Assembly (NCBI RefSeq): GCF_964340395.1
Contig: NC_135554.1
Location: 25,000,592-25,064,591, forward strand
Direction: 5' to 3'
Source: Glandiceps talaboti
Lineage: Eukaryota; Hemichordata; Enteropneusta; Spengelidae
DNA: 64,000 bases
In this document: positions 1 to 13,400 of the stretch, one piece after another
How positions within the stretch are numbered: the first letter of the stretch is position 1
Layout of the letters: each line of letters starts with the position of its first letter
Notes under the pieces: model-generated
What the model was told of the DNA's origin: nothing
Database searches by the model: none
The model's input: only the letters and a program-made list of their open reading frames with translations
Made by a program: the position numbers and the translations under genes

Positions 1-619
1 TAAACCAAAGACTTAGTAACTATGGTGACGATGTCGTTCCCGAAGAGTACATATATCAAGCCTGAAAGCAATGGTCAAAGACTTTGGGCTGCGGTCCAAA
101 AAGTCACGGACAGACATATATTTTTTCTCCTCAGAGACTTTTAGGCTTTATTAGAAATACCTATACGTATGATACGGGTTTTTACTTTGTATTGTATTTC
201 AAATATACTATATCCATGCTGTAGTATATTCCATAGATTACCACAGGGAATGTATATCGCCCGTGGTCTCTGAACATTATAGATTGTACATGGTAGTCTG
301 AGCCCATGTGGAGTACAGCATTTTTACTGTTAACACCGGGTAGTTATTTACGTACATTATTTACCAGACACAGGTTGTCATAATGACCCCACAGACCATC
401 GACATGACTAGAACTGGCAACTGTTGCTAGTAACAACTGACAAGACCATTTCGTTGCATATGGTGTCATTGTGTTTTCAAACACCCCGGTAAATATTTTT
501 CATGGGAACATTGAAGTGAAATCTTATCCTTGTAAGCCATGTAAGATCAAAATGTCTCTCGTCGCCATGGTTGTTTAATGTATGAACAAACAAAATACCC
601 TGTTACTGTGACAACTTAC
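1..619. other. No recognisable exon; probable intron of the kelch gene
   Basis: I read the minus strand for a phase-1 acceptor followed by a kelch blade and found none. No repeat family recognised here. It is most likely intron of the partial kelch gene. Confidence 0.4.
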
Positions 620-2347
620 GTTTTAATTGGTAGAGGTCGTTGTAAAATAAGATGTTGCCATCGGTGTTTTTCGTCTGTACATTGTTTGTAGAAGCCTTGC
701 AGGAATGAAAAGAAATAAACAATGAGAGAAATCAATAATGAGCTTATCGTTTCGAATTCGTGTAGTTATTCACAACATTCCACCTCATCCCCATTTGTTA
801 GAAGTAGAAGAAAATATTGCAATAGTTTTCTGTAACAGAGGTTGAACATTCTAAATTCCCAGTTAGGAATAACGGACCATAATAGATGATTTAAAAATTC
901 AGTTTTGTTATCCAAAAATTCAGATCAGGGCCTTCAGCTAGTTTTGGGATGTTTCCCAACTGTCTGGAGTTAATTTAGAATGTAATGTATAGATACTTAT
1001 AGATGTAGGGCCGCCATACCATCCCTTCTAAAAGTATCCGAGTAGTAAGAATCAGCCTAAAGAATTATTGATGTGCATAAAAAGTGCCTGATCACAGACG
1101 CTAACTTAGATTTTGACGTGGTGTTGGAACAGTATGGATTTAAGTCACTGCCTTTGTATACAGGCTAACATAATCAAAATATTTTTGGTCTGCTTCAGTT
1201 TTAGATTTGTGATAGATATAACAATAACCCTTTGTCATAATGATGCACGGTGTAAAATATTTGTGGAAACTTTGCCCTGATGCTAACAATAGTAACGTGT
1301 TTATTTACATATATGTGTTCAGTGGTGGTATTGTGAAAGATGTGTCGTATTACCTCTAGCTTGGCACTGCTTCCACCAAAAACATAAACCGTATTTCCAA
1401 GACGTGCAATGGCGTGTCCCTGTCTGCATTATATAAAATTAATACACGAGAGGAAACAAATGTGATTCTACAACCATTAGATTGCTTTCTACGAATTGCG
1501 CCAGGCGTCATCTTATTTACTGCGCTAAAATGTTTGACAGTATGTTCGTATAAATGAAATTTCAAACTCAACTAATAAATTTACATTTCTGATTTCATTG
1601 CAGTTTGAATAACACCATAACCAGTCAGTCGGGTGTTAACTCTGGAAAATTGATATACCATAAATGGACATCAGTTATTGTACATTGTTTTCATTTGTGG
1701 AATTTCTACCACGAGCCCTGGGTGACTTGGCTATGTCGACGTCATCTTCAAACGTAAGTATATGTCAGTTTAGGACATTGCCATGACAACGATATACAGG
1801 CTTATAGTTAACATCAAATGTTCTGACTGACATTTACATATGCTCGGACGTTTCTATGACAACGACATACAAATTTAGTTGACATCAAATGAATTGTCAT
1901 ACAATTGGTTATAATAATAAGATATAAAATTGTTTATTGAATCATACTATTAATAGTTGACAGGTTCGTGGTCAGGTGTGTCTATTTTACAAGAACCATG
2001 GAAGTATAACCCACTTTCGAATTCCATGGCGGTTATATATACATTTCAGGTATACGCAAGAACTAACTGTATACTAGTATGGCATGTAATTATAAATGCA
2101 AACGCTTACCAATTTCATTGACTTTCAGTGAGTGAGTTAAAAAGTTCTCTGTAATCTATGGTGTTTTAGTCACACTAATATGCTAGTCACGGGAATCGTA
2201 ATATTTTTGACATACTAGGCAACTAGTGATGCCAAAAATGGATTGAAAAATTAAACAAAAGTTTGTGTAAGTTTGTTACCTTGGTGATGGTGATTCTCCA
2301 CGTACTGACTTGTGTATCCAACTCAGACTTGGTACGACAGCAGCCAT
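620..2347 (-). CDS. Kelch-repeat protein, 5' exons only (partial)
   Basis: Three exons on the minus strand join in frame: 2347-2280 (ATG at 2347-2345, 68 nt), 1423-1354 (70 nt) and 695-620 (76 nt), all with GT donors and AG acceptors. The product starts MAAVVPSLSWIHKSVRGES, then SPRQGHAIARLGNTVYVFGG (spanning the first junction), and the third exon encodes ILFYNDLYQLK. The GHA...VYVFGG stretch followed by YNDLYxL is a classic kelch blade: a glycine pair, then the next strand. Kelch blades form beta-propellers that bind partner proteins. The coding sequence leaves 620 in phase 1, and no further exon was recognised in 1-619, so the rest probably lies left of the window. The third exon's acceptor has a good pyrimidine tract. 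I cannot assign a named subfamily; it does not resemble KLHDC1, KLHDC3 or LZTR1 as I recall them. The second junction is phase-correct, which supports the model. Confidence 0.75.
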
Positions 2348-3500
2348 TGTTTTATCAACTCTGCATGGCCACGTTTTAGTATACTCTAACCCAAATATAA
2401 GACTGAGTTATGTAGATACGTACAGTGCCAACGACCCCTAGCAATGTTTATATGACTTCTGTTGACATATGTTTTAAATAACCTTTGCCCAATGGTCTAT
2501 TTCGGGTGTACGTGGCAAGCCATAATTTAATTCCATGATCAGTTTTGCGATTTTTAATGACTTATGGTAACTGCGACCTAACGGTTCTATAGAAATAAAA
2601 TTGCAAGAGTAATTGGTAACGGATGTGACAATATGTTGTTTTTTAATGGAATCATAGGTCTATGACGGACTGTATAATGTGAACATGAACAGAATTAACA
2701 CGATGCCCATGTATAGAGCGCCCTCATGCATCACATTCTTTTGTTTTTCCCTTTGAAATTCATTTGGCGCTAGTTACTGTCGATAATAAATTGCAGGTCG
2801 AATTGGTAATAAATGTGTGACAAGATGTATGCTTCATTTGAATGTAGTATGAATATGGACAGTAACGAAATACCTTGCGTATATATATCACTTTTTATTG
2901 TACATGGTCACTTCTAAGATACACATTAAAGCTCCTATAAAATAAGTTTTACCAAAATGTGAAAGTTTTGTTGTATACAACAATTTAAAATTGATCACTG
3001 AATAAATTAAAAAATTGTATTATGGTATTGTCATTCTCATGTCAGCCAGAATAAATGTTCTCTTCTAGCTTGCCAATACATTCTCTCTGATAGTAATACC
3101 AAGTAAATTATTTTTGAATGCATTAAAATCACAACATACAACATAGATTGTAAGATACATTGTGTCACTCTGCCCTCACTCTCACCTGTGGGAGGATTGA
3201 GGGCGCCCCATCATGGTGTTCCTTACAGACTAAATCAAATTTTGATTTAATGATACGTCTTTGATACTCAAAGTTGTCAATCACCAATCTCTTGTTCAAT
3301 CATACAACAGTTGTCATTTTTAGTGGTTGATTCAAATCAGCACTATCTTAGGGGGTCTAACCCTATTCCTATCCCTAAACTACCTCTAATTTGACTCCCT
3401 AGGTGCACTTGAATACAAATATTTGTTCACCATTCTAACCTTATCTTATGTTTGATATGAGTCATGGTTTGATATAAAACTATTTGTGGACACATTCATG
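2348..3500. other. Intergenic region between the kelch gene and TTC33
   Basis: Both flanking genes are on the minus strand, so this interval should hold the TTC33 3' UTR and the kelch promoter. A TTTAAT near 3244 (ATTAAA on the minus strand) and a TTTATT near 2893 (AATAAA on the minus strand) are possible poly(A) signals for TTC33. It also contains one copy of a ~79-bp TGTAAG...CTTACA hairpin element (listed separately). No coding exon seen. Confidence 0.4.
3149..3227. repeat. Short hairpin element, copy 1 (TGTAAG...CTTACA)
   Basis: About 79 bp with inverted ends TGTAAG and CTTACA. Inside, CTCTGCCCTCA faces TGAGGGCGCC, so the unit folds back on itself. Related copies lie at 8750-8834 and 14298-14387. 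The repeated structure in three places suggests a tiny non-autonomous transposon (MITE), not a functional RNA. Confidence 0.55.
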
Positions 3501-6026
3501 TCACCTTGCTTTTACAATCTGTTTTGATAAATGAATAACTTTGTCTTCCATTGTATCAATGTTCTCTTTCTCTGACTCATTATTTTCAGTTTGTTCTGCA
3601 ATTAGGTTTTCTTCATTTCGCTTTTTCAGATCCCTGGCCCACATCAAGTCATCTTGCCACACTTCCTGTTCTACTGGATTCAAGTGAAGTGCTTTAGCAA
3701 AACTTCTGAGTGCCTGAAAGGAACAACGATGGAAAGAAATGTCTATATTTTACATGTAAACATGCATACCAGTAGTACTCTTAGATAGCTAATTTGCATA
3801 TGTAATTGGAAAATCTATAATTATGAAATTCTCATTTGCATATGAAACTGACAGCTATAATTGTAATATTCACAAATACATGTGTGATTGACAGCTACAA
3901 CTGAGATCTAATCTGCATATGAATTTAAGAGATCTATGATCAGGAATTCTCATTTGCATATGTAAATGATAAAATTCTATGGTGTGTAATTTGCATATGA
4001 AATTAATAGATCTTTAATCAGATTTTCTCATTTGCATATGTAATTGACACAACAATAATTCTATGGTGTGTTATTTGCTTGTGACATTTTCAGATTCATG
4101 TAACTATATTAGTTTACACTTCAAAGAGTGTAAAGCATAAAATCCCCCCCCAAGACTTCTCATCTCAAGACCATTTTCACCCACAAAATTTACATGTTGA
4201 TCTTAGTTATCTACCAACTTACCATCGTTATTTCACCGAGACCTAACAGCGCCCTCCCTAGTGTTTGATGAGCTATCCACCATCTTGGATTTAAACAGAC
4301 AGCTTTCTCCGCTGTCTGTACAGCAGGGAAGACTTCAGACAACTCCATCAAGGCCTAGAGAGGAATCAGAATTAGAATCATGAATATCTGTATTCAATAT
4401 AAATCCGTTGCTGAGTCTTGGCTGATGTCATCCAAGCAAAAAATTCACTTTGTTGCTTTGTAGGCCAACAATAACAAAAAAATGTTTCTAAGTAATGATC
4501 AGAAGCAAATGTAAATAACTGATTAATCTGAGAGCTAAGTATTACCTGAGACTTGTCTAATATTTGAGTCTATAAAGTACATTTTGTGTTATTTTAACAT
4601 GAACTAGGACTTTTCAAACTCTACAATCAGCACTGCATCCACAACCAAAGCTCTTTCATATTATTTTTTAGCAATCCCTTTGGTTTCATTGTAGGACAAT
4701 GGTATGTGTGTGTTTTGTCCCAAATTAACATATTGGTTTGAACTGAGACATGCCATGATCAGTCAGCAACTAAATCCAAGTAATATTGTAACCATGATTT
4801 GATCGAAACATTTTTGACTCAACGACAATACATTAAATACATCTTGAAAAGCGAGAACATGACGGATGACGAATAGAAAAGGTTTGGTACCAAAACCATT
4901 ATAACAAACAGTCAGGTCCTCCATAGTTTTAGTCGAGACATGGATGTATTAGTCTCACTTATAGTACACTGTATGGTTGAGGCTGAGAGGACTGTGTAGG
5001 AAACTTCATTGAATTACAGCAACCTTAGAGAGACTTAGAATGAACCATGGAGATAGGGAGGACTGGGTGCACTGACTGTTCAGAGTTCTATAGCAAGTCC
5101 ATTCTAAGTAAAAACATGTTCTTACTTGCGCTTTCATCTCATAGATTGTTGCATCATCTGGTGTCAGGTCGATAGCTTCATCCCACCTTTTTATAGCTTC
5201 CCAGTATCTAGAGAAATAATCAAAATAAAACCTGAATGTAGATAAGTTTGTGCACAATTAATATAGTTTTCATAATATCAAAATGAATGTATAAAGCCAA
5301 ACACAGCAATAGTTCAAATAGTCCTGCTTGCATACGGAGTAATCCGGGACTCGATTCTGACAATTGTCCCTCCATTAGGGTAGTGTCAGTAATATAGACC
5401 CGTGCACCGTCTGCAAGCAGGACTACAGTTCAAGTTGTTGGCAATGGACACTGACGAAGCTGTAACATTAATAGATATTGCGTTGATCTTATTATGGAGG
5501 TAGAAGGACTTGGCTAGCTGCAATGATTGTAGTACATGTACTTTTAAATATTTTTAAATATTTTTTTTTATGCTTTGTTTTTTTTACTCAACATTTTTCG
5601 TTTTACTTTTTATTTCATACGGGGGTTTGCAAAGAAAAACAAAGCGGAGGACCGAGAGTGACGTAGCGAAACAGCAACAGTACTGTATCTGGGAAGGACT
5701 ACAGTATGTCTTTGTGATTTTCATAGGGCTTCTTTATCGCCGGTTCGGTGATTCCCGGGAGCCAGTTTCACAAGAACCTACCTTTCAGCTTCTGCGAGAG
5801 TTGCACCTTCTCGCTTCAGTCTCGCACTTTTCGCTAAATTATCTTCAATTTGAAGAACTCTGGATTTCTTTTTAATGCGTGCCAACTCGAGCCAATCAAT
5901 TTCACCAGTGCCGAGGAATTCATCATCTTCGCTGTCGTCACCGACACCAGCCGTTGTTTGGAACTTCGACAGAGCCGACTTCTGAACGCTGTCGCCAATT
6001 TTCCGCTTCCATCCGAAAGACGTCAT
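3501..6026 (-). CDS. TTC33: Tetratricopeptide repeat protein 33 (TTC33), complete
   Basis: Four minus-strand exons: 6026-5782 (ATG at 6026), 5207-5126, 4354-4223 and 3713-3501 (TGA stop at 3501-3503). All junctions are GT-AG and in phase, giving 223 residues. The N terminus MTSFGWKRKIG closely matches vertebrate TTC33 (MASFGWKRKIG), and the C terminus ends in IVKAR like the vertebrate ...IKAR. Residues ~75-180 hold about three TPR units: YWEAIKRWDEAIDLTPDDA, then VFPAVQTAEKAVCLNP, then ALRSFAKALHLNP. TPRs are helix-turn-helix repeats for protein binding; the molecular role of TTC33 is poorly defined. The human protein is about 262 residues, and the difference lies in a shorter tail after the TPRs. 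An acidic stretch (DDSEDDEF) sits near residue 33. The gene is divergent from PIF1. Intron 3 carries an array of octamer-like words, and intron 1 a small TIR element. Confidence 0.95.
3788..4080. repeat. Diverged tandem repeat with repeated ATTTGCATATG words
   Basis: In the last intron of TTC33, the word ATTTGCATATG or a near match recurs about six times (near 3791, 3833, 3910, 3952, 3989 and 4029), with shared flanks such as TAATTGACA and GATCTATGATCAG. This is a degenerate tandem array with a ~60-70 bp period. ATTTGCAT is the reverse complement of the POU/Oct octamer ATGCAAAT, so the array could bind POU factors, but it may simply be repeat structure. Confidence 0.55.
5321..5423. mobile_element. 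103-bp TIR element (MITE-like) in TTC33 intron 1
   Basis: The ends GTCCTGCTTGCA and TGCAAGCAGGAC are perfect 12-bp inverted repeats. The element is flanked by TA on both sides (5319-5320 and 5424-5425), as expected of a Tc1/mariner-type insertion. A related, less complete sequence (CCTGCTTACATACG...GATTCTGACGAG) lies near 21667-21712. It is far too short to encode a transposase, so it is non-autonomous. Confidence 0.65.
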
Positions 6027-7436
6027 TTTAAATACAAATGCGGTATGATCAGTCGACGATTACGTCTCAAAATTAGTGCAAACACTCGCTATCTTCATGA
6101 CAGCTTCATGCTGCTAAATTTCACGTTTGTTATTGTAGATTTTGCTAATAACCCGGAAGTATATTAACTGAAATGGGTCAGACATGAAATCTGTTCTGAT
6201 TGGCTTGTGTTTCAATACATTTCATAACAACGCTGGTCATTGGTCGATTGTGTTCTGAATGGAGGCGCACACATTCAAATCGCATCAGCTGAGGACAGGG
6301 GATCACGTTCATGCCGTTGCGTTGCAGGACTCTTTTATCGTTTTCCCGTTAACCAAGGTACTTATAACTGTTTGATTTGAAAATCTTAAAAAACAATAAT
6401 AGTGATATAATAGAAAGATCAATTTGATATTTTGTATTTCGCGTTCTTGGAAAGAAACACCCAAGTACACATGTCAAGCTTTCTTGTGGCATTTAAAAAC
6501 GCCGGGATTTTTAAATACACGTTTACAACAATGTAATGTATTGCTCAAAGCTCAGGAGGATTTCTGTTTTTTTTAAAAACAGCTTTTAGTTATTTAGGGC
6601 CTTTAAATCATACCAAGGTGCAAGTTTCAAATGAGTAACCGACATTCTAGGTTCAATAGTTCTAGCGTTTGTTGTGATATTTAGTCTCTCTCTCTGTTTT
6701 TGTGCTTTTTTCATTCTGTCGTTTTAACCGGAAACAAACCCTACCGGTATTCAAATTCATAGAACCACAGACAAGTAACAAAGACTGCTGTGTGTTGTTT
6801 TATTTAGGATCATTGCATATTCATAAAGTTAAACACAATAAACAAATATTTCCTAAGTTAATTATAAAATAAAATCCATGCCCTATAAATTCACACAGTG
6901 AGAGAAAAGTCAGCCTGGGTCTTCTTTCTTTGTCTATCTGTTATTATTTGATTTTAAAACGTCTGCTACTAATATTATACCTACTTGATGAATAATACTT
7001 GATAGTTAGAATTGACATTTTCATCAAGATAAGATCTCCCGGGGGGGGGGGGATCTGTTTAAATTCAATTACAAGTTTGGTTTAGGGGTGAGGTCAATAG
7101 TTCAATGTGCGATAGAAAACTGAAATTCTTTTACTTGTTGGGGGTGAGCCATTTTAGTTGTCGTCAGACAAAAAGAATTTAGGTTTTTTTCCTACATTGA
7201 ACCATCGAGGGTCTATGATTGGACTGTTGATTTCAGCCCTAAGGAATCATGAGGGAAAATTGGATATATTTCAACTTCTAAACAGTGACAGTAAATATTT
7301 TATACAAATGTATTTGTATTTTTGAATGTAAATCAATTCTTAGCGAGGACACTTAATGGAAGAAATAGTAAAAGCTCTCTGAGTACAAGAAAATGATTGA
7401 AATTTATAACTTTTTTTGTAAATTTCTTCTGTTCTA
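6027..7436. promoter_or_regulatory. Divergent promoter region between TTC33 and PIF1
   Basis: TTC33 starts at 6026 on the minus strand and the PIF1 coding sequence at 7451 on the plus strand. Two CCAAT boxes in the ATTGG orientation lie at 6199-6203 and 6239-6243, 40 bp apart. A donor-like AACCAAG|GTACTTAT at 6357/6358, with a good acceptor (TTCTTCTGTTCTAG) ending at 7436, suggests a non-coding PIF1 exon 1 of roughly 6260-6357. If so, both genes would start within a few hundred bases. The rest, ~6360-7436, would be the first PIF1 intron; it holds a poly-G run near 7040 and no coding exon. Confidence 0.5.
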
Positions 7437-7450
7437 GCAACATTTTCAAG

Positions 7451-10400
7451 ATGGATATGAGTGAACTACAATGCACCGTGACATTGGAAATGATGACGGC
7501 AGCAGGAACGGTCTCTAAGCGCACAGTACATCGTAACACCTTCGTCATACTAGGACGAAACGAGTTCAAAGACATCATTCTGAAAGTTGAAATTGGCAAA
7601 ACCTGTGCAAAATACAGAGTACAAGACATAAAGCTACATAAACGTTTTGTAAAAGATGGAAAAGCTACAATATTTTTACCACAACATAGAGTCCAAATTA
7701 TGCTTGCAAACTGCCCACCTGATCAGTTAATACGGTTCCTGAAATGTCTCGTAACCAAACTCGAAATCAATAAAAGTATCGGAGGTCTGAGTGACCGACA
7801 ACGACTCAGATCGGAACTGCCGCAGACTTTCGATAATATTAGCCCTCTGTCTCAAAAGGACTTTGAAAGTGTCAGTAATATTAGAAATCAACAAACTGAT
7901 GCTAAGGGGACTGCAACAACTCCCTATGCTGCTGGAAAAAAGAAAGGAATGAAAAGAAACCGAATGGAGTTACATGAAGAGAACAGCAAGGTAAGATGAA
8001 AAAAAAATAACTCCAGAATTTCTATGGACAAATTATGAAATACATAGTTATACAAATGGAATTACTGAATGATGCAAGAGGAGTCTTGTGACGCTGTCAG
8101 CCAACTTGAGAAGTCCGATAGAGCTGAATGACAAGACGTAACTTACAGTCAATACATATATTAACAAGAATAAGTAAAATGTTTTCATTGGTCAATGTAT
8201 TGTCAAATTTTCCACTTCAGAGGTTGACTAAATTATACTTGTAACTTACATCATTTTGGCGCCCTCAACGGTCTCAACTCTCTAGCCAGACAAGAGTGAA
8301 ACATGATGATGAACTAATGTCTCTTACAGAATACCTACATCACTCAATTTTTTCTAATGATTATTTTTAATAATTTGATTATTTATCATTTCATGTATTT
8401 TCCTGTTGAAAACTTGATATGAAAAAAAATTATACAGCATGCAATTTTTTTGCTTATTATTACAGATAGAGTCTGCACCAAAGAAATTCATAGGGTCCAA
8501 TCCCATCAGACTATCACAAGAACAGTGTCAAGTATTGAAGGCTGTGCTAGCAGGCAAAAACATATTCTTCACTGGTAGTGCCGGAACAGGCAAATCTTTC
8601 TTATTGAAGAGAATTATAGGTGCATTACCCCCTGATGCAACCTTTGCCACAGCAAGTACAGGGGTCGCTGCTTGTCACATCAGTGGTATAACTCTTCATC
8701 AGTTTGCAGGTACGAGTATACTTTATGCTGTATACGAGAGACTTTATAATGTAAGATATGTCATGTTGCTCCACACTCAGTAGAGAAAGAGGTTGACTGG
8801 TGTGTGAGGGCGCACTGTCCAGGTGGACCGTACAGACTAGAATATGACTTTGAATAAAAAATTGCATCAAGTAAAATGCTTGAATGTTTGCTAAGGTTTT
8901 AGAATCCCTTTATCAAATAGTGGAAAGGAGGAGAAAATATTTGGTGAAACTTTTCAGACACTAGTTTCAGTATTTGGAAAAATGCAGTGCAGACAAATTT
9001 CAGTCACATCACATAGTGACAAAATAGTGCCTAAGGTGACACCGTGTCATCTTCAATCAGTCATTATAGCTCAGTTACCAAGACTATACAACAGTATCTA
9101 CCAGGAGGCATCAAACTTTGAGGTTTTAATTAGGGCGCCCTCAACCATGAGTGTTGAATTCTTTTGTTTATACATATACAGGTATTGGTTCTGGAAGTCA
9201 ACCATTAGAACAGTGCATTGAATTGGCATCAAGACCAGCTAGAGCAAGACAGTGGAGAAAATGTAAACATTTGATTGTTGATGAAGTATCTATGTTGGAT
9301 GCTGATTTCTTCACAAAATTAGAGGTATGATCATTTATGATTTTAGTGAGTGAAGGTCAAATTATCAGAAGTAAACAAAGCTAATACATCAATAATACAC
9401 TAAGACTTTGCTATGCAAAACCAGCACATTCAAAGGGGCATAAACTTGGTGTAGATGTTTCTTTATTTAGGAGGACAGTTTTTGCTGCATAATAAAGGGG
9501 AACGCCACTCCAGGAACTGAAGCGATTTTCATAAACTATGAGTTCTGGAGTGTCATTTCATGAGTTTACCTCACCTACAATTACTTGTGATTTCAGAGAA
9601 ACATGAAATTAATATTGTGCTTTTATAGGGTATCTGTGCTATGGGCTATGGCATCATGGGAGTTAGCAGAAATAATGTATTCAATGGTTGCACAATGAAT
9701 ATTCATGAGGTGATTTTTTACACTGAAGAGAATGGGCACTAAAGACTCATGAATATTCAGTTTTACGTAAGATTTCATGTCAATAAAAAAAGTTGACAAA
9801 CTCAAGTTATGTCACTTAAAGTTTTCTAACATACAAATTGATTTAGTGTAATAAAACAGACAGTTCAAAACGTGTGTTGCTAGGAAAATGACAGCATGTT
9901 TTTGTTTTTGTTTTTGTTTATAGCATGTAGCCAGAGTGGTACGTGGACAACCTGAAAAACCTTTTGGTGGTATTCAGTTGATACTTTGCGGCGATTTTCT
10001 CCAGCTTCCACCAGTCACTAAAAGTGGACAAACCAGAAGATTCTGTTTTCAGGTAATTATGTACAGAAATGCAGGTATTCCCCAGTCACTTCAGTTTCCT
10101 CATGTATTAACATTGCACCATTGAGGGGCGGTCCTTTCTGGACTTCTTATGGACAAGTTTCTAAAAACTTATTTTAGTATAAAGTGATTGTTATTATTAT
10201 TGATAAATTAGTTGTGTATAAATGTCACATATACATCTTTTTTCCCCCTAAATTTCAGTCGTCAGCCTGGAATAGATGTATTCAGCAAACCTTGGAGTTG
10301 AGACAGGTCAGGAGACAGACAGATACAGAGTTTATCAATGTATTACAACATATAAGGGTTGGAAGGTAAGCATTAATGGATCAAAATCTATGTCAGCTGG

Positions 10401-13400
10401 TTTTTATCTTAGCTACATTTCTTTATGTTAAGGAGACCCAGAGAAATCATTTTCAGCAATTCTGTATCATGTGACCACTCTAAAATACTAGAATTATGGA
10501 AATCAGCAAACTTGGCATGTACACTGGGGTGAGGGCATTATGGGAAATAAATAATATTAGGAGCTTCACGCTTCATGACATAATGGCCACACAATGCTGA
10601 CTCCAGTTGTGAAAGAAAACGTCTTACAATTTATTCTACTTATAATTTTATTCATGGTGAATGCAAAAAATTCTGGATGATGTTTTAAAAAAATTGTCTT
10701 TGTCACTCTCAAGATGTCCAGAGGAGATGGCTGAAAAGCTTGCTTCCACAGCAACAAACAGAATAGACAAGGATGGTATCTTAGCAACCAGACTGTGCAC
10801 TCATAAGGAAGATGTAGAACAGATTAATGTAGTGCAACTGGAAAAATTGACAGGTGAGGAAATATTTACAAATGATTTATCTGTATTTGCTTTTCTATAG
10901 CTCTATGCTATATAGTATTCCTCTGTTTTGACAGGGAACGAAATTATTGTTTTCATTTCATAGTCCCTGTAGACTAACACTTTCTGAAATTGGTAGCCCA
11001 AGGATGGTGACTAGCAGTCCCACACATGCATTTCTGCACTGAAAACATGAACACCCCCCCCCCCCCCCCATTGTTATCTAAATGCTGTCATGTCTATAAA
11101 TCATCCATCTTCTAAATTGTCACACAATGAACGGTAGCCTAAGTGGGCTAGCAGCTACATATCATGGCAGCCCCAGGACAAGAATTAGTAAGGTGTGAAC
11201 ATGGGACTTATCATTAATTTTGAGCCGTGTTTGAGAGTCAATGCTTTCAATGAAAGTTAGCGTAGACCAACTCGCCTGCATCTTGGAATCTGGCATTGTT
11301 AATGGCTCATGATTTAATACAAATTTCTCACATTAGTGTTATTACGATACTGATCAAAACCAATTTAGTAAAAAAATGTGGAAATAAAATTTCGCTTTGG
11401 AAAATGCCATTGTTAATATTTGAAATCAACAACTTATTTGTTTTACAGGTGAACGTAAAATCTATGAAGCAATGGACAGTGATCCAGCATTAGCCAGACT
11501 GATTAATAATCAGTGCCCTGTTAAACAAAATATAGTTATCAAGAAGGGTGCCCAGGTAAGTTTATAGTGGTACAAATGATCACTAGTAATTTGAACACTC
11601 TGAACACCTGATCTGAATTGTAACAGTTTTTTCAGTGTCATGTATACCTTTTAATAAGCATCATTGATCACATGTTGAACTGTGGATACTGACGCTATTA
11701 AAATAAATTATCTATAGTAGTGTGCAATATTGTAAACATTATTGCATACCTGCATATAAATGATATACAAAAGAGAATGCAAACATTTGTACACAAAAAG
11801 TGTGTGATTGCACACTATCATTTTTTAATGGAAATTTTCTGTTTTGGATAAACAGATGTCAAAGAATCCCACTCTTGCTTTGCTTGTAAAAGTATGGCTG
11901 CAGAGAACACTGCAGGCACGTGTGCAAAATACCCAGAATACATCACACTTGCACTTGTATATCATAGGGTTCTATCATTATAATATTGTTATTAACACTT
12001 ATTACCTGTAAAATTATTTAGAGGTACATCATGATGCTGGAATGGTCAAAATTCTATCAATGGACAGTGAAAATCTGTAAAAAGCATTTGAAATAAGTAC
12101 AATAAACGTTTGATTTCTCTGTGAATTCATGGACAATAGTTATTTTCTAAAACAGAGTGAAATAAACAATGGTTTTGATGATTGACAGGTGATGTTGACA
12201 AAGAATTTAGACGTCAGCAGAGGACTGGTAAATGGTGCTAGGGGTGTTGTTATTGGGTTTGCAAAGGGAGAGAAAGGTAGGAAAGTGTCAAATGATATGC
12301 AAGGTTACCCTTTTTTTATGAAATGACTTCTCTTGTCCATGATGTAAAGGCCCATGATTCAATCCCAGGTTCTCTCACCAGTGCTATATTTGGAGCCATA
12401 GGGACTAGATATATAGATTCATCACTGTTCAAAGCAGTGTCCCTCTAAGCTAATTTGATGCACCACTGACGCACACAATTTCTAGTGACGCACCAAATTT
12501 TAGTGTTCCCCTATCTCTTACTATGTGGTGACTCACAAGGAACGCTAATTTTTATCATTTTGACTCACAACAACAAAATTTGGCTATCATTAGAGGGCAC
12601 ACTGGTTCAAAGGCAAGGTTGATTTCACTGCTTTAGTTGATGTCAGTAAATCACTAAAACTGACTTTCATCACCTCTGCACCACAACTTTTTCTAATACT
12701 CATTCTTTTACTAGGTCTGCCAATTATCAGGTTTCTGAATGGGCTAGAGGAAACTATTTGTCCTGAGAAGTGGCCAATCAAACTAGGCGGTGTATTTTTA
12801 ATGAGACGACAGTTACCATTACAATTAGCATGGGCAATCTCTATACATAAAAGTCAGGTATGTACCACGAAACTGCTCAAGGCAAATATGAAATACTGAC
12901 TCTCGCTTATTCTCTACATACTGTGAATATATTTCTTTTGGCACATGGTAACTTCAGCGGAATGGAACCTTACAGTGGCCATATGATTGAGGATTAAGTC
13001 TTTATTTTGAGGGATTTTTTAATTTATAAACAATTTAATCTTGACTTCCTACTTGAAAAATCAATATGAAACAACATAGACCAAGTCTGGGTTTGTAGTT
13101 CAATAAATTGCAAAATGCGAAAAGAAATGTATAAAAATTTTGTTATTGTACATACAATAACAAAATTTTTACACATTTATTAATTTTTCACATTTTATAC
13201 AACAAGGACTATGTTGTTTCACATTGATTTTCAAGTAGGAAGCCATAATAAAATTGTTTTGTAAATCCAAAATAAATACCTAATCCTCATCCCTATGGCC
13301 ACTTTAATTTGGGTGGACAGTGCAAGGGGCAATCACAATTTGTAAATAACTCATTTGATTTGGTCATACATCTGACTGTTGTTTCACAGCAGCTGACCAT

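Noticed and set aside
1604-1758. Plus-strand stop-free stretch ending near a GTAAGT
   Set aside because: It starts after an AG and ends near a donor, but the peptide matches nothing and the kelch gene lies on the other strand.
5850-6167. Plus-strand frame opposite TTC33 exon 1
   Set aside because: It is a shadow of the well-supported minus-strand exon.
7333-7629. Minus-strand frame opposite the first PIF1 coding exon
   Set aside because: Shadow of PIF1.
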